Made by a program: the position numbers and the translations under genes. Below, in pieces: positions 1 to 10,951 of a stretch of DNA of 64,000 nt. Source of the stretch: Platerodrilus igneus (taxonomy: Eukaryota > Arthropoda > Insecta > Coleoptera > Lycidae). Numbering within the stretch: position 1 is the stretch's first letter; the number at the start of each line of letters is the position of its first letter. The DNA is taken from NCBI GenBank assembly GCA_036346225.1, contig JARFIW010001255.1, positions 558,001-622,000 on the forward strand. Reading direction: 5' to 3'. The notes under the pieces were generated by a model, which made no database searches, was not told the DNA's origin, and worked only from the letters and a program-made list of their open reading frames with translations.

Positions 1-1398
1 GGCAAGGCAACGGACAGGTATTTAAAGTAAAAACAAGTAGGAAATAGTTCAACTTACAAACAGTCCTTCAGCAACGCTTCCTCGCAATTGAATGTGGGAT
101 TCCTGATGTCCTGCACTAACGAAGCACTGTACCCTTGACTGTGAGGGTGTGGATGGAATTTCTCACACTTTACACTAATCACGCCTACGTATTTCACTGG
201 TGTTAGCAGCAGACATTATCATGCTGGTGGAACTACGTAACATCGATAAATCTCTTGTTAATTCTATTTCCTGAGACAATAATTTTGAAAGATTTTGTAA
301 CACAAATTGTAAAGAAAAATAGTAATAAAAATTTAGAGTCACGGGCTTTCAAGGCACGACGTAATGCATTAAACTAACAGTAACGTGAAGCGTTTTATTT
401 GCTACCTATGGTAACAAAGGAAAAACTAATGCTTTTGCATAACCAAATTCGCGCAAACAAAGCTCTATTTTAGATTCGTTGGGGTTAGAAAATTCAGGAA
501 CTACAGTACCAACTGTCTTTAAAAGTGAATGAGATACCTGTTCATAAGAAGCAACCTCTTTTTTTTTCTACTAAACCTGCTATAACTGTATCACCATTTT
601 TAGAAACACTCAAGTTTTAAAACTGTGTTTGAATAAACCAAAGTATGCACTACTCTGATAAGAAAAGGAGGTCACGAAAACTAGATCGCACACAGTTCAA
701 ATATAGCAAGACAAATCCACAAAAAAACACAATTAGTAAAGCGACGGTATCACTAAGTCGATCTTCCGTAAAAACAACCACGTGCGGTCGGGTTTTCCAA
801 GTTCTACGACTTTTATTTCTAACAGAAAAGCAACAAAAACAATTTGTCGTGCAACGCGTAATCACTAAGTCAATGTTCCGTAAACCTTTTATTTTACAAG
901 AAAAACAACTAAAGACACAATCAGCAAAGCAACGCGTATCACTCAAAGTACTTAATATACCGGAACCAAGAACAAAAACCGACTACGCATTTGTTCATAA
1001 CAACTCGTTGTTATTACCACCGCACTTCTTGTCAATCCAACACGTTACATCTAAAAGCATACCTCCTTCAAAGGTAATCAGAACTACACTTCTTATCTGT
1101 TTATATTTAGACTCGTATATCCACATAAGGAACAACATTTATACGAATAGCAATTTATCATTAATTCCAAGCGGTTTGTAATTTTCACTAAGTTGGAAAA
1201 CAATTTACGAATAATTCTATTTAAAATTCATTCATTGCAATGTATTAATTAATGAAAACCAATCTTCAATTAAACCATCTTTTAAAAGTAATACCCGCGA
1301 GTTAAATTGCATACAATATAGAACTAGTAGTTGCAGAAACGTAATTACGAATTGGGAAAAAGGCGTAAAAAGGTTAAGCTGTAAAAATGCCCGTTACA
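1..1398 (-). repeat. 3' LTR of outer element (partial)
   Basis: Nearly identical to 11564-12958. Differences seen are a few substitutions and homopolymer-length changes. Only the part proximal to TGTAACGGGC is inside the window; about 0.6 kb of the LTR lies beyond the left edge. A long plus-strand open frame here (645-1181) is not conserved in the other LTR, where it is frameshifted, and is not taken as a gene. Confidence 0.85.
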
Positions 1399-1999
1399 GA
1401 TTTCCCCCTAGCAAAATAAAGACATCGGGGTGAAAAAAAAACGACAGACACGGAACCAAACAAAAAAAAATTATTTTTATCCGGTTAGAAGGACCAAAAC
1501 CAGTATAAGAAGAGGAACATTTTTCTAAAAGAAGACAAAGTCATCTATCGCAACCAACCACGACAGAACAGGTAAAGAAAGCATCAAGTAAACACCCAAT
1601 GAGGATTAAAGGTCTTAGCTACTGTCAAAATCGTCAAAAAACGGATGTCTCCAAAAGGGACATTTCTGTTCTCCACCTCAAAGAAAAGTTTTGGCTTCCC
1701 GCGGAGAAACCAAGAGAAAAGAAAAAAAACGAGGAAGAAAACTTGTAGCAAAACTGTCACCCTCAAGTGTGCAGCAAAGAAAGAACCAAGACAAAGTAAA
1801 GGACAAAGGCAAGCTAGTACACCATCTAGAATACTTCCAACTGAAGTAACACAGATTCGTATGAAACGATTACTCAAGCAGAGTATGGCTAACAGACCTA
1901 CAGAAGCGACCAAGTCAAAATTCCTAAAAGAAAAGAAAATAGATCTGAAGCCTACCTCAAGGAATGGATGTAGAAAGCGACTATAATAGTTAAATAGTG
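1399..1999 (-). other. Outer element internal DNA, 3' part, no gene
   Basis: Begins (reading minus) after the nested insertion and ends in a polypurine tract (complement of gatttccccc). The stretch at about 1440-1760 resembles 9700-9970 in the other half: both carry a 'ggatgtct' start, a 'gagaaaccaa/cagaaaccaa' run and A/G-rich DNA. This implies an old internal duplication. Open frames on both strands come from the A/G bias. No protein family is recognisable. Confidence 0.55.
1996..1999. repeat. Target-site duplication AGTG (left)
   Basis: AGTG directly precedes the TG end of the LTR at 2000 and recurs at 9619-9622 directly after the ACA end at 9618. This defines the inner element's insertion and shows it entered the outer element. 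Confidence 0.9.
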
Positions 2000-3879
2000 T
2001 GTAATCTAAATAAAAACGGGGGTAATTAAAACTTTTTGTAAGTTTATTACCCTTTATCCTCGTGACTATCAGCTATATACTAAAACTCTCTATTTTAATC
2101 TGATATCACTAGGTCGAGATTTTCTTCTTTATACTCCAAGCCCAGGGTAATGTCAGATGGAAAACGGCTTTAGACAAAGAAAACTCTTAGGGGTTAAACG
2201 GCTAGTAGAGTGTTAGCTCTGGGTAGATCATGAGCATGGGTCATGGGTGGATAATCGACCAAAAATATTTTTAATAGGCGCCACCGTATTTTTTAATACA
2301 AGTGCCAACAAAATTTAACTGTGTTTGTATAAGGGGAATGCGGAAACCTTATCTTAACACCACTATCATAGCCATAAAATTTGAATTTCACTCTTTATCA
2401 CACACTTACCAAAACCTCAACCACCAGATGTCAAACAGTTGTCTCAGCTTTACCTGTGAACAAACAAAAACACCACATGGACACTATTTGTGTCCTCAAA
2501 AGCATATGCCAAAAATAGAATAAATGAATTTAAACATCTGTGAGATACTAAAGGGATTCATTTTCATTACTCTGTCTTTTTACTTAACGAGGGTTTGCTC
2601 TAGTTTTCTTTTTCTTAATTTAAATGTAGAATAATAAAACTTCATTCAAGTGAAACAAAATGAATTCTATTCATATGTAGAAATGGGATATATATACATG
2701 TGACTGCAATATATATGCTTACTATCTTGTCATTAATTTTTTTTATAAAAAGAATTTTAGTGAAGTTTAACCTTCTAAATAAATATTTATAAATTAATCA
2801 TTTCTATAAAATTTTAGTTTAAGCAAACATATCATAATTTATTTGTTCATATCACAAGATTTTATTTTTACTATAATCATTGAAGCGCTTCCTTGACCAT
2901 TTACAACAAAGATTGATCATCAGAAAAATAGCGATCATAAAATGCAACTACTCAAATTTAACTGTAATCTACACAAAAATATACACGAATTTCAGCACCA
3001 ATAAAAGCTTTTACATGACCTTAATTGTTTTAAGCAAAATGTGAAAATTAAATCAAGACTGCATCTGGCGTCTAGATTAGGAAACAGAATCTATACTATT
3101 TTTATCTGACACAAGTTGTCATTCTAAATATCTTGAAACACATTGAATGCGTGTACAAGTAACTGATAAACTAAATATTTATTCGGTGTGTTATTAACTT
3201 TAAAAAACTACTTTTTATTTGTGTTACTCTAATATTCAACGTAGCAAATCTCATAATAATTTACTATACTTTCAAAGTTACGGAAAGTTTCAAACACTCA
3301 CGTGTATCCAAATAAATTGCAGGTGCAAAATCCTGACGTCAGCTGTTGTATTTTTCCAGCGTATTAATCATCTGTAAGTTTGAAGTACCAAGATTCTTTG
3401 TATAATAAACCATTTCTATACGGCGTATTAAATAGATAGAACGAAACCATAACTGCCTGCTTTAAATTATTGCGACGAAAATTTATTATAATTTAACATT
3501 GAAAATTGTTGTTGTAGATATGTCCATAAGATATTGCATGTCTTAAATGATGTATATTATTGTTCCATGTTCTCAACTCAAGTTCTTCTTTCTGACTCTA
3601 TTAGACGCCTCGTGTTTTAGTCGGGACATCTTGACTTTTATCTCTAGTCTACAAAAAGCGACTTCACTCTTCGACGTTGGGAACAAAAGTGCTCATAATT
3701 AACTGGACTACGCTTGGCAACAAGCCACAGAATATAAATCTCCTAGATTCTATGTGTTATTGTGAATATTATACTTTACTTTTTATTGGCTGAATATTTA
3801 CGAATTAAATGTTTTAAAATTTATCTGTTTTATTATTAATTTATTAGGCTTGGTGCAACAAGAAAAAAAATACGTTACA
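2000..3879 (-). repeat. 3' LTR of inner element
   Basis: Ends TG...CA on the plus strand. Matches 7741-9618 along its whole length. Most differences are single-base changes in homopolymer length. Predicted small open frames are not conserved between the copies. Confidence 0.92.
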
Positions 3880-3891
3880 CAGCCTCTTCCC
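3880..3891 (-). other. Polypurine tract of inner element
   Basis: On the minus strand this reads GGGAAGAGGCTG directly before the TGTAACG start of the 3' LTR, the expected place of the plus-strand primer. Confidence 0.65.
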
Positions 3892-6121
3892 AAGAGAAAA
3901 AATTCGAGGTATGGAAGAATTTTTTCTAAAAAAAATTTTCGACTGAAACTTCAAAATTACTCTTATTAACTGTATAAACCTCTAACAACTCACAACAAAA
4001 CAGCACAAACTTTAACTATAACTAACGATGAGTTTAACAAAAAAAATCAGAATCATTCACTAATTGATATGGGGGAATATTAATGCATGGGATTGAGTGA
4101 TTAGTAACTGCGCGTACTACACGCCTATAAAGGGACAAATTCGGGAAGTCATAATCAGTATATACGTCAATCAGTTAAGAATAATTAGGGGAATCTAACA
4201 CTCAGTGGATGCATGTCATCTATAGTTACAAACGCAACAACCATATCAAAGTAAAAAAGATTTTACCTTAAGCGAAAAATATTTTTCTATAAATTAGAAT
4301 TGTAATAAACAAAATCGAATGTATAACAAAATTACTATTAAACAAAAATCTGTACAACGAATACTCTTCTCTAATTTACTATATCTGTCTTAAGGGTTTA
4401 TGTACATAACTTTCCAAGTGCTAATTACATTTAAACTAATCGATGAATTTAACAAGTACCAAAAGCTGTTATTTACTAAGTCCATCCACGAAACAAATCT
4501 TTAATACTCGAGAAACAGACAAAGTATTAACAATACTTATTCATCAACAAGATACCTTTGATCTTTGAGTGAACACCTCACAACATTATCTGTACGACTA
4601 ATATGCTACAGACTCAACTATATCTCTCAAAAATCCTACAACATCAGTGATTCATCACCAAAGAACTCCAAAACCACTAATAAATCATACGTTGAGCCTA
4701 CTGGGAGACATGCACCAGCAACTCACAAAAAAAACTCTTCATGAACTCTCTTAGCTCATGTACACTCTCAATAAAGAATAAGCACATCAGGCCTAGTCTC
4801 AAACTACTAAACCAAAACTCAAGCATTCCTTTAATGCTTAATACTCTATCACACTCTAACTTTAACTGTATACTCAACACTTTACTAAACACTCTCTATA
4901 ATCTCCATCATGTGCCTCATTACTGAATACGCACCTCTTCACCGAATACATATTCATCTCTATATACTCGCAACATTTCTCAGCATATGCTGCACTCTCA
5001 AACACCTCAAAAAAAAACATATCATCATTCAAAATCCATAAACATATCCTTGTCGTCATCAAAAATTATCATTTAACACATCTTTGTCGTCATTTAACAC
5101 ATCCTTGTCGTCATCAAAAATTATCATTTAACACATCTTTGTCGTCATTTAACACATCTTTGTCGTCATTTAACACATGCAACATCTAAATCAACAAACA
5201 TATTAAGCTCTATTACTACTAAAACAAAAATTACTTTAAACAAACCAAAAAAATTTCACTAACTTTAATCTTGTCCTACTTAAGAATTTAAAACATGGAC
5301 CAAAAAGAATTACTACTGACTTCGACTATAATTAGAAGTACTTAAGGATCAGAAACATTCTTAACATCTTCATTTTCACCTTCATCTGTCGCAGAATTAT
5401 CGATACTAAACATTTTCTTAGACTTAAATTTGAAGATACGGATAAATGAAAAAGGGGGAATTTGAATACGAAATTATTTTCTACTTTACTTCATGATAAC
5501 TATTAATAAATGTTCTGGTACACGCTTACTCTACCCATAATCAAACTGTCGATATAAACTAAAGTGCTTCACAACGCATAAATTTGCTAGAATGACAAAC
5601 TCCTCTATGAGCCTCACCTAGACTTATAAACAAAATTGCTAGAATGACAAACTCTTCTCTGAGTCTCATCTAGACTGACAAACTAAATAAGCAAAACGAA
5701 TCACATCATAACCGACTTCAAATAATCTCAAGTGACGATGCCAAAACTGCTAAAGCGACAAACTTACCACGACCCTCGCATAGACTGACATAACGCTGAG
5801 CGACCAACCCTTCCGAAGTTTCGTCTAGACTAACATAACGCTACACGATGAACCACAACAAGTCTCGCACAGATCTAACTTAACTCAACATACTACGTTG
5901 TAACGCGACCATAAAAATTGCTACTCAAAACCAATCAAACTAAACCAAAACGTGCTCATGCACAAGAGCAATCTTCAAACTATATTTCAACAGCAAAAAT
6001 TTGTGTACCATTAATCGAACAACTAATATAACTAATAAGACTGAAAGATGAATCTATTATCGATGAAATACATACAAAATCAAACAAACTTGTAATATCC
6101 ATATCAAACAACTTTAACACT
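3892..6121 (-). other. Long non-coding filler where pol would be
   Basis: About 2.2 kb downstream of gag with no frame resembling a known protein. It holds two degenerate tandem arrays: 5046-5180, built from 'tttgtcgtcatttaacacat' and a 'catcaaaaattat' variant; and about 5585-5900, five units of roughly 45-60 bp starting 'gct(a)...' and containing 'ctagact'. Autonomous elements carry pol in this position. Confidence 0.6.
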
Positions 6122-7135
6122 TTATCTAGAAACAGGAATTTCGCTACTCAACTTCTGTTCCTCTACTCGTTGAGTTGGACACGACGGACAAGTGATACTA
6201 GTCACTCCTTTACGACCACAACCATAACAAAATAATCTCTTGAAAGATCTACAGACACTGAAAGTATGTCCATAACGTGAACAATTCCAACATACCAATT
6301 TATGCTTAATAAATGAGTTACCTACTCCACTCTTTTCTGTCATTGGGGTAGCAGAATTAAGAACTTGTACTGGGGAATGTGAAGATGTAGGGTATAAACA
6401 CGACTTGAAGCATTCTGAAATGAACTAGGGTTTTGTTTCTAAAACGTGGATTAAAATAATTAATAGGCTGCTTGTGACTATATGGTGCAACTGAAACAGA
6501 CTTATGTTTACTTAAAGAAGCTTCTTCTAACTTCTTACACAGTTTAACTAACGTACTAATATCCTCTATCTCTGTAAGAGCAAGATGCTGAATGAAATAT
6601 GGCAATAAATTTTTCTTGACTATTCTAACTTTAGTGTGTTCTGCAGGAATAATAGGTAATCGGTTAAACAAATTTTCCATATTAGCAATGAACAATACAA
6701 CTGATTCACCATTCCTCTGTAATCTATTTTGATTTTTTCCCAAATATCGTCTTCAGGATGTGCTGGCAAGAAATCTTCCTTTAGTCTACTAACCAACGAA
6801 CTCCAATCTGTTAATGAACTACGAACGCAACGATACCATACTAAGGCATCACCGGTAAACAATTCAACTGCAGAATTAAACAATTCCATTTCAGATACCT
6901 TTCGGGAATGTGCAATGTCACTAATGTTTTCTAAAAATCGATATAAGAGAGATGGGTTTCCTGAATATTTTATCGACCAAGATCCAATAGGGACTGACTG
7001 TGTGACATATGTAACCGTTGGAATGGGCACATTAGATGCAGCAATAGGATTTATATTAATATCTTTATGATTTGAACTCGTATCCTTATTTAATTTCTCA
7101 TGCAGATCTGCTTCCACAACAAGAATAGTAGCCAA
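6122..7135 (-). pseudogene. gag: gag of inner element (frameshifted)
   Basis: Three minus-strand frames (7135-6620, 6743-6357, 6343-6122) read in order as one Gag. The first has a capsid-type block (PF03732-like) with 'ELFTGDALVWY' and 'DWSSLVSRLKEDFLP'. The last carries a CCHC zinc knuckle, CWNCSRYGHTFSVC, and a second knuckle-like motif, CYGCGRKGVTSITC, in which the histidine is replaced by valine. Gag would form the particle and bind element RNA. Frame breaks at about 6740 and 6350 prevent a full product as read; homopolymer errors could account for them. No protease or pol follows. Confidence 0.75.
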
Positions 7136-7673
7136 ACTTTCATTTTAAATAACACAATTTCCTCAAAATTTTCTTTAGGGAGCTTTAACCGTTGAATTCT
7201 ACCTGTAAGATGTACTAATCTTGACCTTATCCTTTTAAAATTGACTCAGCGGGATCATCCATAAATTCTAACAAAACATTTTAACTGACTCTATACTAGA
7301 CTCAATCTCTTCTTTCTCTACTTTGAAATCTACTTTATAGTAAGAATGATCTATCAATCAACCGGGTTTATCTGTTTCTTTGGCCAACAACCTTGCTAAA
7401 ATTTTCCTTTTATCTGAAACTGGGCTTGAATTTTCAATGCCTCTAATGTTCAATTCATATTCTAACTCATTTTTAAGTAAATGTACGATGCTATAAGTTT
7501 CTGCCATAATTAAATATCTGAATATCTCTAACGTAACTCAATTATAAAATTTTTGAAGATGAAATCTCAAACAAACGAATGTCCTAACTATATAAAGAAG
7601 AACCCACTATAAACTGTAACAAACTTTAACAAAAATGAAACTAAAAGAAGACGTTACTAATATCAAAGCAAAC
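7136..7673 (-). other. Leader / gag 5' region, nothing recognised
   Basis: Lies between the primer site and the first recognisable gag frame on the minus strand. It may contain the 5' untranslated leader and a degraded Gag N-terminus. No intact frame is seen. Confidence 0.4.
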
Positions 7674-7739
7674 CTCAGTCGGTAGAGCATGAGACTCTTA
7701 ATCTCAGGGTCGTGGGTTCGAGCCCCACGTTGGGCGCCA
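7674..7739 (-). other. Extended tRNA-Lys(CUU) primer-binding site, 66 nt
   Basis: Minus strand, two bases after the 5' LTR: TGGCGCCCAACGTGGGGCTC, the classic tRNA-Lys primer site, but complementarity continues much further. Read on the plus strand the segment is tRNA-Lys(CUU) from about base 11 through the D-arm, anticodon CTT (7697-7699), T-arm, acceptor 3' strand and a templated CCA. Only the first ten or so tRNA bases are missing. Genomic tRNA genes of animals do not encode CCA, so this is a reverse-transcribed primer copy, not a tRNA gene. Normal primer sites stop at 18 nt because of m1A58 in the tRNA. Confidence 0.9.
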
Positions 7740-7740
7740 G

Positions 7741-9618
7741 TGTAATCTAAATAAAAACGGGGGTAATTAAAACTTTTTGTAAGTTTATTACCCTTTATCC
7801 TCGTGACTATCAGCTATATACTAAAACTCTCTATTTTAATCTGATATCACTAGGTCGAGATTTTCTTCTTTATACTCCAAGCCCAGGGTAATGTCAGATG
7901 GAAAACGGCTTTAGACAAAGAAAACTCTTAGGGGTTAAACGGCTAGTAGAGTGTTAGCTCTGGGTAGATCATGAGCATGGGTCATGGGTGGATAATCGAC
8001 CAAAAATATTTTTAATAGGCGCCACCGTATTTTTAATACAAGTGCCAACAAAATTTAACTGTGTTTGTATAAGGGAATGCGGAAACCTTATCTTAACACC
8101 ACTATCATAGCCATAAAATTTGAATTTCACTCTTTATCACACACTTACCAAAACCTCAACCACCAGATGTCAAACAGTTGTCTCAGCTTTACCTGTGAAC
8201 AAACAAAACACCACATGGACACTATTTGTGTCCTCAAAAGCATATGCCAAAAATAGAATAAATGAATTTAAACATCTGTGAGATACTAAAGGATTCATTT
8301 TCATTACTCTGTCTTTTTACTTAACGAGGGTTTGCTCTAGTTTTCTTTTCTTAATTTAAATGTAGAATAATAAAACTTCATTCAAGTGAAACAAAATGAA
8401 TTCTATTCATATGTAGAAATCGGATATATATACATGTGACTGCAATATATATGCTTACTATCTTGTCATTAATTTTTTTATAAAAGAATTTTAGTGAAGT
8501 TTAACCTTCTAAATAAATATTTATAAATTAATCATTTCTATAAAATTTTAGTTTAAGCAAACATATCATAATTTATTTGTTCATATCACAAGATTTTATT
8601 TTTACTATAATCATTGAAGCGCTTCCTTGACCATTTACAACAAAGATTGATCATCAGAAAAATAGCGATCATAAAATGCAACTACTCAAATTTAACTGTA
8701 ATCTACACAAAAAATATACACGAATTTCAGCACCAATAAAAAGCTTTTACATGACCTTAATTGTTTTTAAGCAAAATGTGAAAATTAAATCAAGACTGCA
8801 TCTGGCGTCTAGATTAGGAAACAGAATCTATACTATTTTTTATCTGACACAAGTTGTCATTCTAAATATCTTGACACACATTGAATGCGTGTACAAGTAA
8901 CTGATAAACTAAATATTTATTCGGTGTGTTATTAACTTTAAAAAACTACTTTTTATTTGTGTTACTCTAATATTCAACGTAGCAAATCTCATAATAATTT
9001 ACTATACTTTCAAAGTTACGGAAAGTTTCAAACACTCACGTGTATCCAAATAAATTGCAGGTGCAAAATCCTGACGTCAGCTGTTGTATTTTTCCAGCGT
9101 ATTAATCATCTGTAAGTTTGAAGTACCAAGATTCTTTGTATAATAAACCATTTCTATACGGCGTATTAAATAGATAGAACGAAACCATAACTGCCTGCTT
9201 TAAATTATTGCTACGAAAATTTATTATAATTTAACATTGAAAATTGTTGTTGTAGATATGTCCATAAGATATTGCATGTCTTAAATGATGTATATTATTG
9301 TTCCATGTTCTCAACTCAAGTTCTTCTTTCTGACTCTATTAGACGCCTCGTGTTTTAGTCGGGACATCTTGACTTTTATCTCTAGTCTACAAAAAGCGAC
9401 TTCACTCTTCGACGTTGGGAACAAAAGTGCTCATAATTAACTGGACTACGCTTGGCAACAAGCCACAGAATATAAATCTCCTAGATTCTATGTGTTATTG
9501 TGAATATTATACTTTACTTTTTATTGGCTGAATATTTACGAATTAAATGCTTTAAAATTTATCTGTTTTATTATTAATTTATTAGGCTTGGTGCAACAAG
9601 AAAAAAAAATACGTTACA
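7741..9618 (-). repeat. 5' LTR of inner element
   Basis: TGTAATCTAA...ACGTTACA, near identical to 2000-3879, and adjacent to the primer site at its left end. Promoter function for the minus-strand transcript is expected, but no TATA box is assigned with confidence. Confidence 0.92.
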
Positions 9619-9622
9619 AGTG
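9619..9622. repeat. Target-site duplication AGTG (right)
   Basis: Pairs with 1996-1999. Confidence 0.9.
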
Positions 9623-10926
9623 AACGAATGGTAGAACTAGCCAGAAGAAAAAGTCACGGGATGGGTTAGCTACAAAAATATGAATAGGAATACGAAAAAA
9701 AAACGATACCAATCCAATCAGAACCAACACACAAAAAAAAATTCCGGCTCAAAGGACCAAAATGTCGGACAAAACTAAGAGTAAAGAAATCCACAGGGAA
9801 AGGTAGGTAAGTAGTAGCAATCGAAGAGGACCATGATGTAAAGGCATAAACGCTGCCAATTAATTCGTCAAAGGATGGATGTCTCTTTAGAAAAGAAACA
9901 GCACAGTTTCCAACCTCAAGAAATTGATTTCGCGCGCGCAGAAACCAAAAGAAAAGAAAAGTAGCGAGGAAGGAAACCCTCCGCAATAGCCAACATAAGA
10001 GACAAGTGTCAAGCCTCAAGTAAGCTAGGGAACGACAAACGGAAAACTGGAAAAAGTAACGAAAGGCTTCAACTGTGGTATCAAGAGGAAAAAAAAAGTC
10101 GTATAATACAACCAGATAAGAAAAGTAATCTGCTAATAGACCCAAAAGTCGACTAAGTCGTGTTTCCTAAAGGACAGAAAGTAGGCCTAAGAGCAACTAC
10201 CACAGGAGCAGATACAACGAGTGATCGAAGTCAGTACATCAACTAACCGCAAAGAAAACCAGTCAGGAAAAAAAAAATGGACAGTAATGTGAAATGAAAG
10301 AAAACCCGGAAAGAGTAGAAGAAAAAAAAATGTCATCACACAATACTACGAAATATGTCAAATATCACAGATAAAGCTAATGAGTTGAAGGAATCGTATA
10401 ACGTAGGGGGACGAGTGGATTACGGACGAAATTTGCGGCGCTTGCGTCGCCAGAAGGACAACAGATCTAGATCGGGGACATTAGGATTATATTTAAGTGA
10501 GGTAGTGAAAGTGACGTGAAGAAAAGAAGAAAAAAAGGTGGTGTAAAGAAAACTTGGGCGCCAGTGTTTTCCAGAACCAAATTACCAGCGAAAACACAAC
10601 TCTGATAATTCACACAAAAAAAATTAGAATCAAGGAATTTCTATATAGCGAAGGAAGAAAAAAAAATCAAGACTACACCACAACAAAAATTAGAGCCAGC
10701 CAATATAGGCAGAAAAGAAAGTCGAACCGATACACCAGAAAAAATTAATGCCAAAAAATCAAGGTAATAAAAAAATTTAAAAAAGTCAAGAGCAAACCAA
10801 AAAAATCGAGAGCAAATCAAAAAAAATCGAGAGCAAATCAAAAAAATCTAGCCCCTCAAAAAAAATCGTGCCGATCAAAAAAAATTGAGCCAATCAAAAA
10901 AAATCGAGCCAATAAGAAAAAGTAGA
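9623..10926 (-). other. Outer element internal DNA, 5' part, no gene
   Basis: Purine-rich on the plus strand, with no recognisable gag. A 10-nt copy of the tRNA-Lys 3' end (ttgggcgcca, 10554-10563) lies 0.37 kb inside the true primer site, perhaps a relic of an earlier LTR junction. Open frames such as the minus-strand one at 9666-10145 encode F/L/Y-rich low-complexity peptides and are not called. Confidence 0.5.
10777..10926. repeat. Degenerate A-rich tandem repeat, about 19 bp
   Basis: Successive units of the type 'aaaaaatcgagagcaaatc', changing gradually to 'aaaaaatcgagccaatc' next to the primer site. Confidence 0.75.
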
Positions 10927-10944
10927 GCCCCACGTTGGGCGCCA
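10927..10944 (-). other. tRNA-Lys primer-binding site (outer element)
   Basis: Minus strand TGGCGCCCAACGTGGGGC, 18 nt complementary to the 3' end of tRNA-Lys including CCA, seven bases from the proposed LTR end at 10952. Confidence 0.85.
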
Positions 10945-10951
10945 AAATTTC

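Larger units (their letters stand above)
2000..9618 (-). mobile_element. Inner LTR retrotransposon, gag-only, AGTG TSD
   Basis: Two nearly identical LTRs of about 1.88 kb (2000-3879 and 7741-9618; TGTAATCTAA...TACGTTACA) surround 3.86 kb. The primer-site complement lies next to the right LTR, so the element reads on the minus strand. A frameshifted gag (6122-7135) is the only coding region; protease, reverse transcriptase, RNase H and integrase are all absent. This resembles terminal-repeat gag-only (TR-GAG) elements that need pol supplied in trans. LTR similarity suggests a recent insertion. A diverged solo LTR of the same family lies at 51387-53334. Confidence 0.88.

Noticed and set aside
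645..1181. 178-codon plus-strand ORF in the left LTR
   Set aside because: The other LTR copy has the same DNA with frameshifts, so the frame is not maintained; antisense to the element.
3880..6120. Search for a hidden RT in the inner element
   Set aside because: No YxDD, protease DSG/DTG or integrase motifs seen in any minus-strand frame.
7674..7739. A functional tRNA-Lys gene on the plus strand
   Set aside because: The first ten or so bases are missing, CCA is encoded, and it sits at the primer-site position of an LTR element.
9666..10145. 159-codon minus-strand ORF in the outer element as gag
   Set aside because: Phe/Leu/Tyr-rich product of A/G-biased DNA, with no capsid or zinc-knuckle motif.
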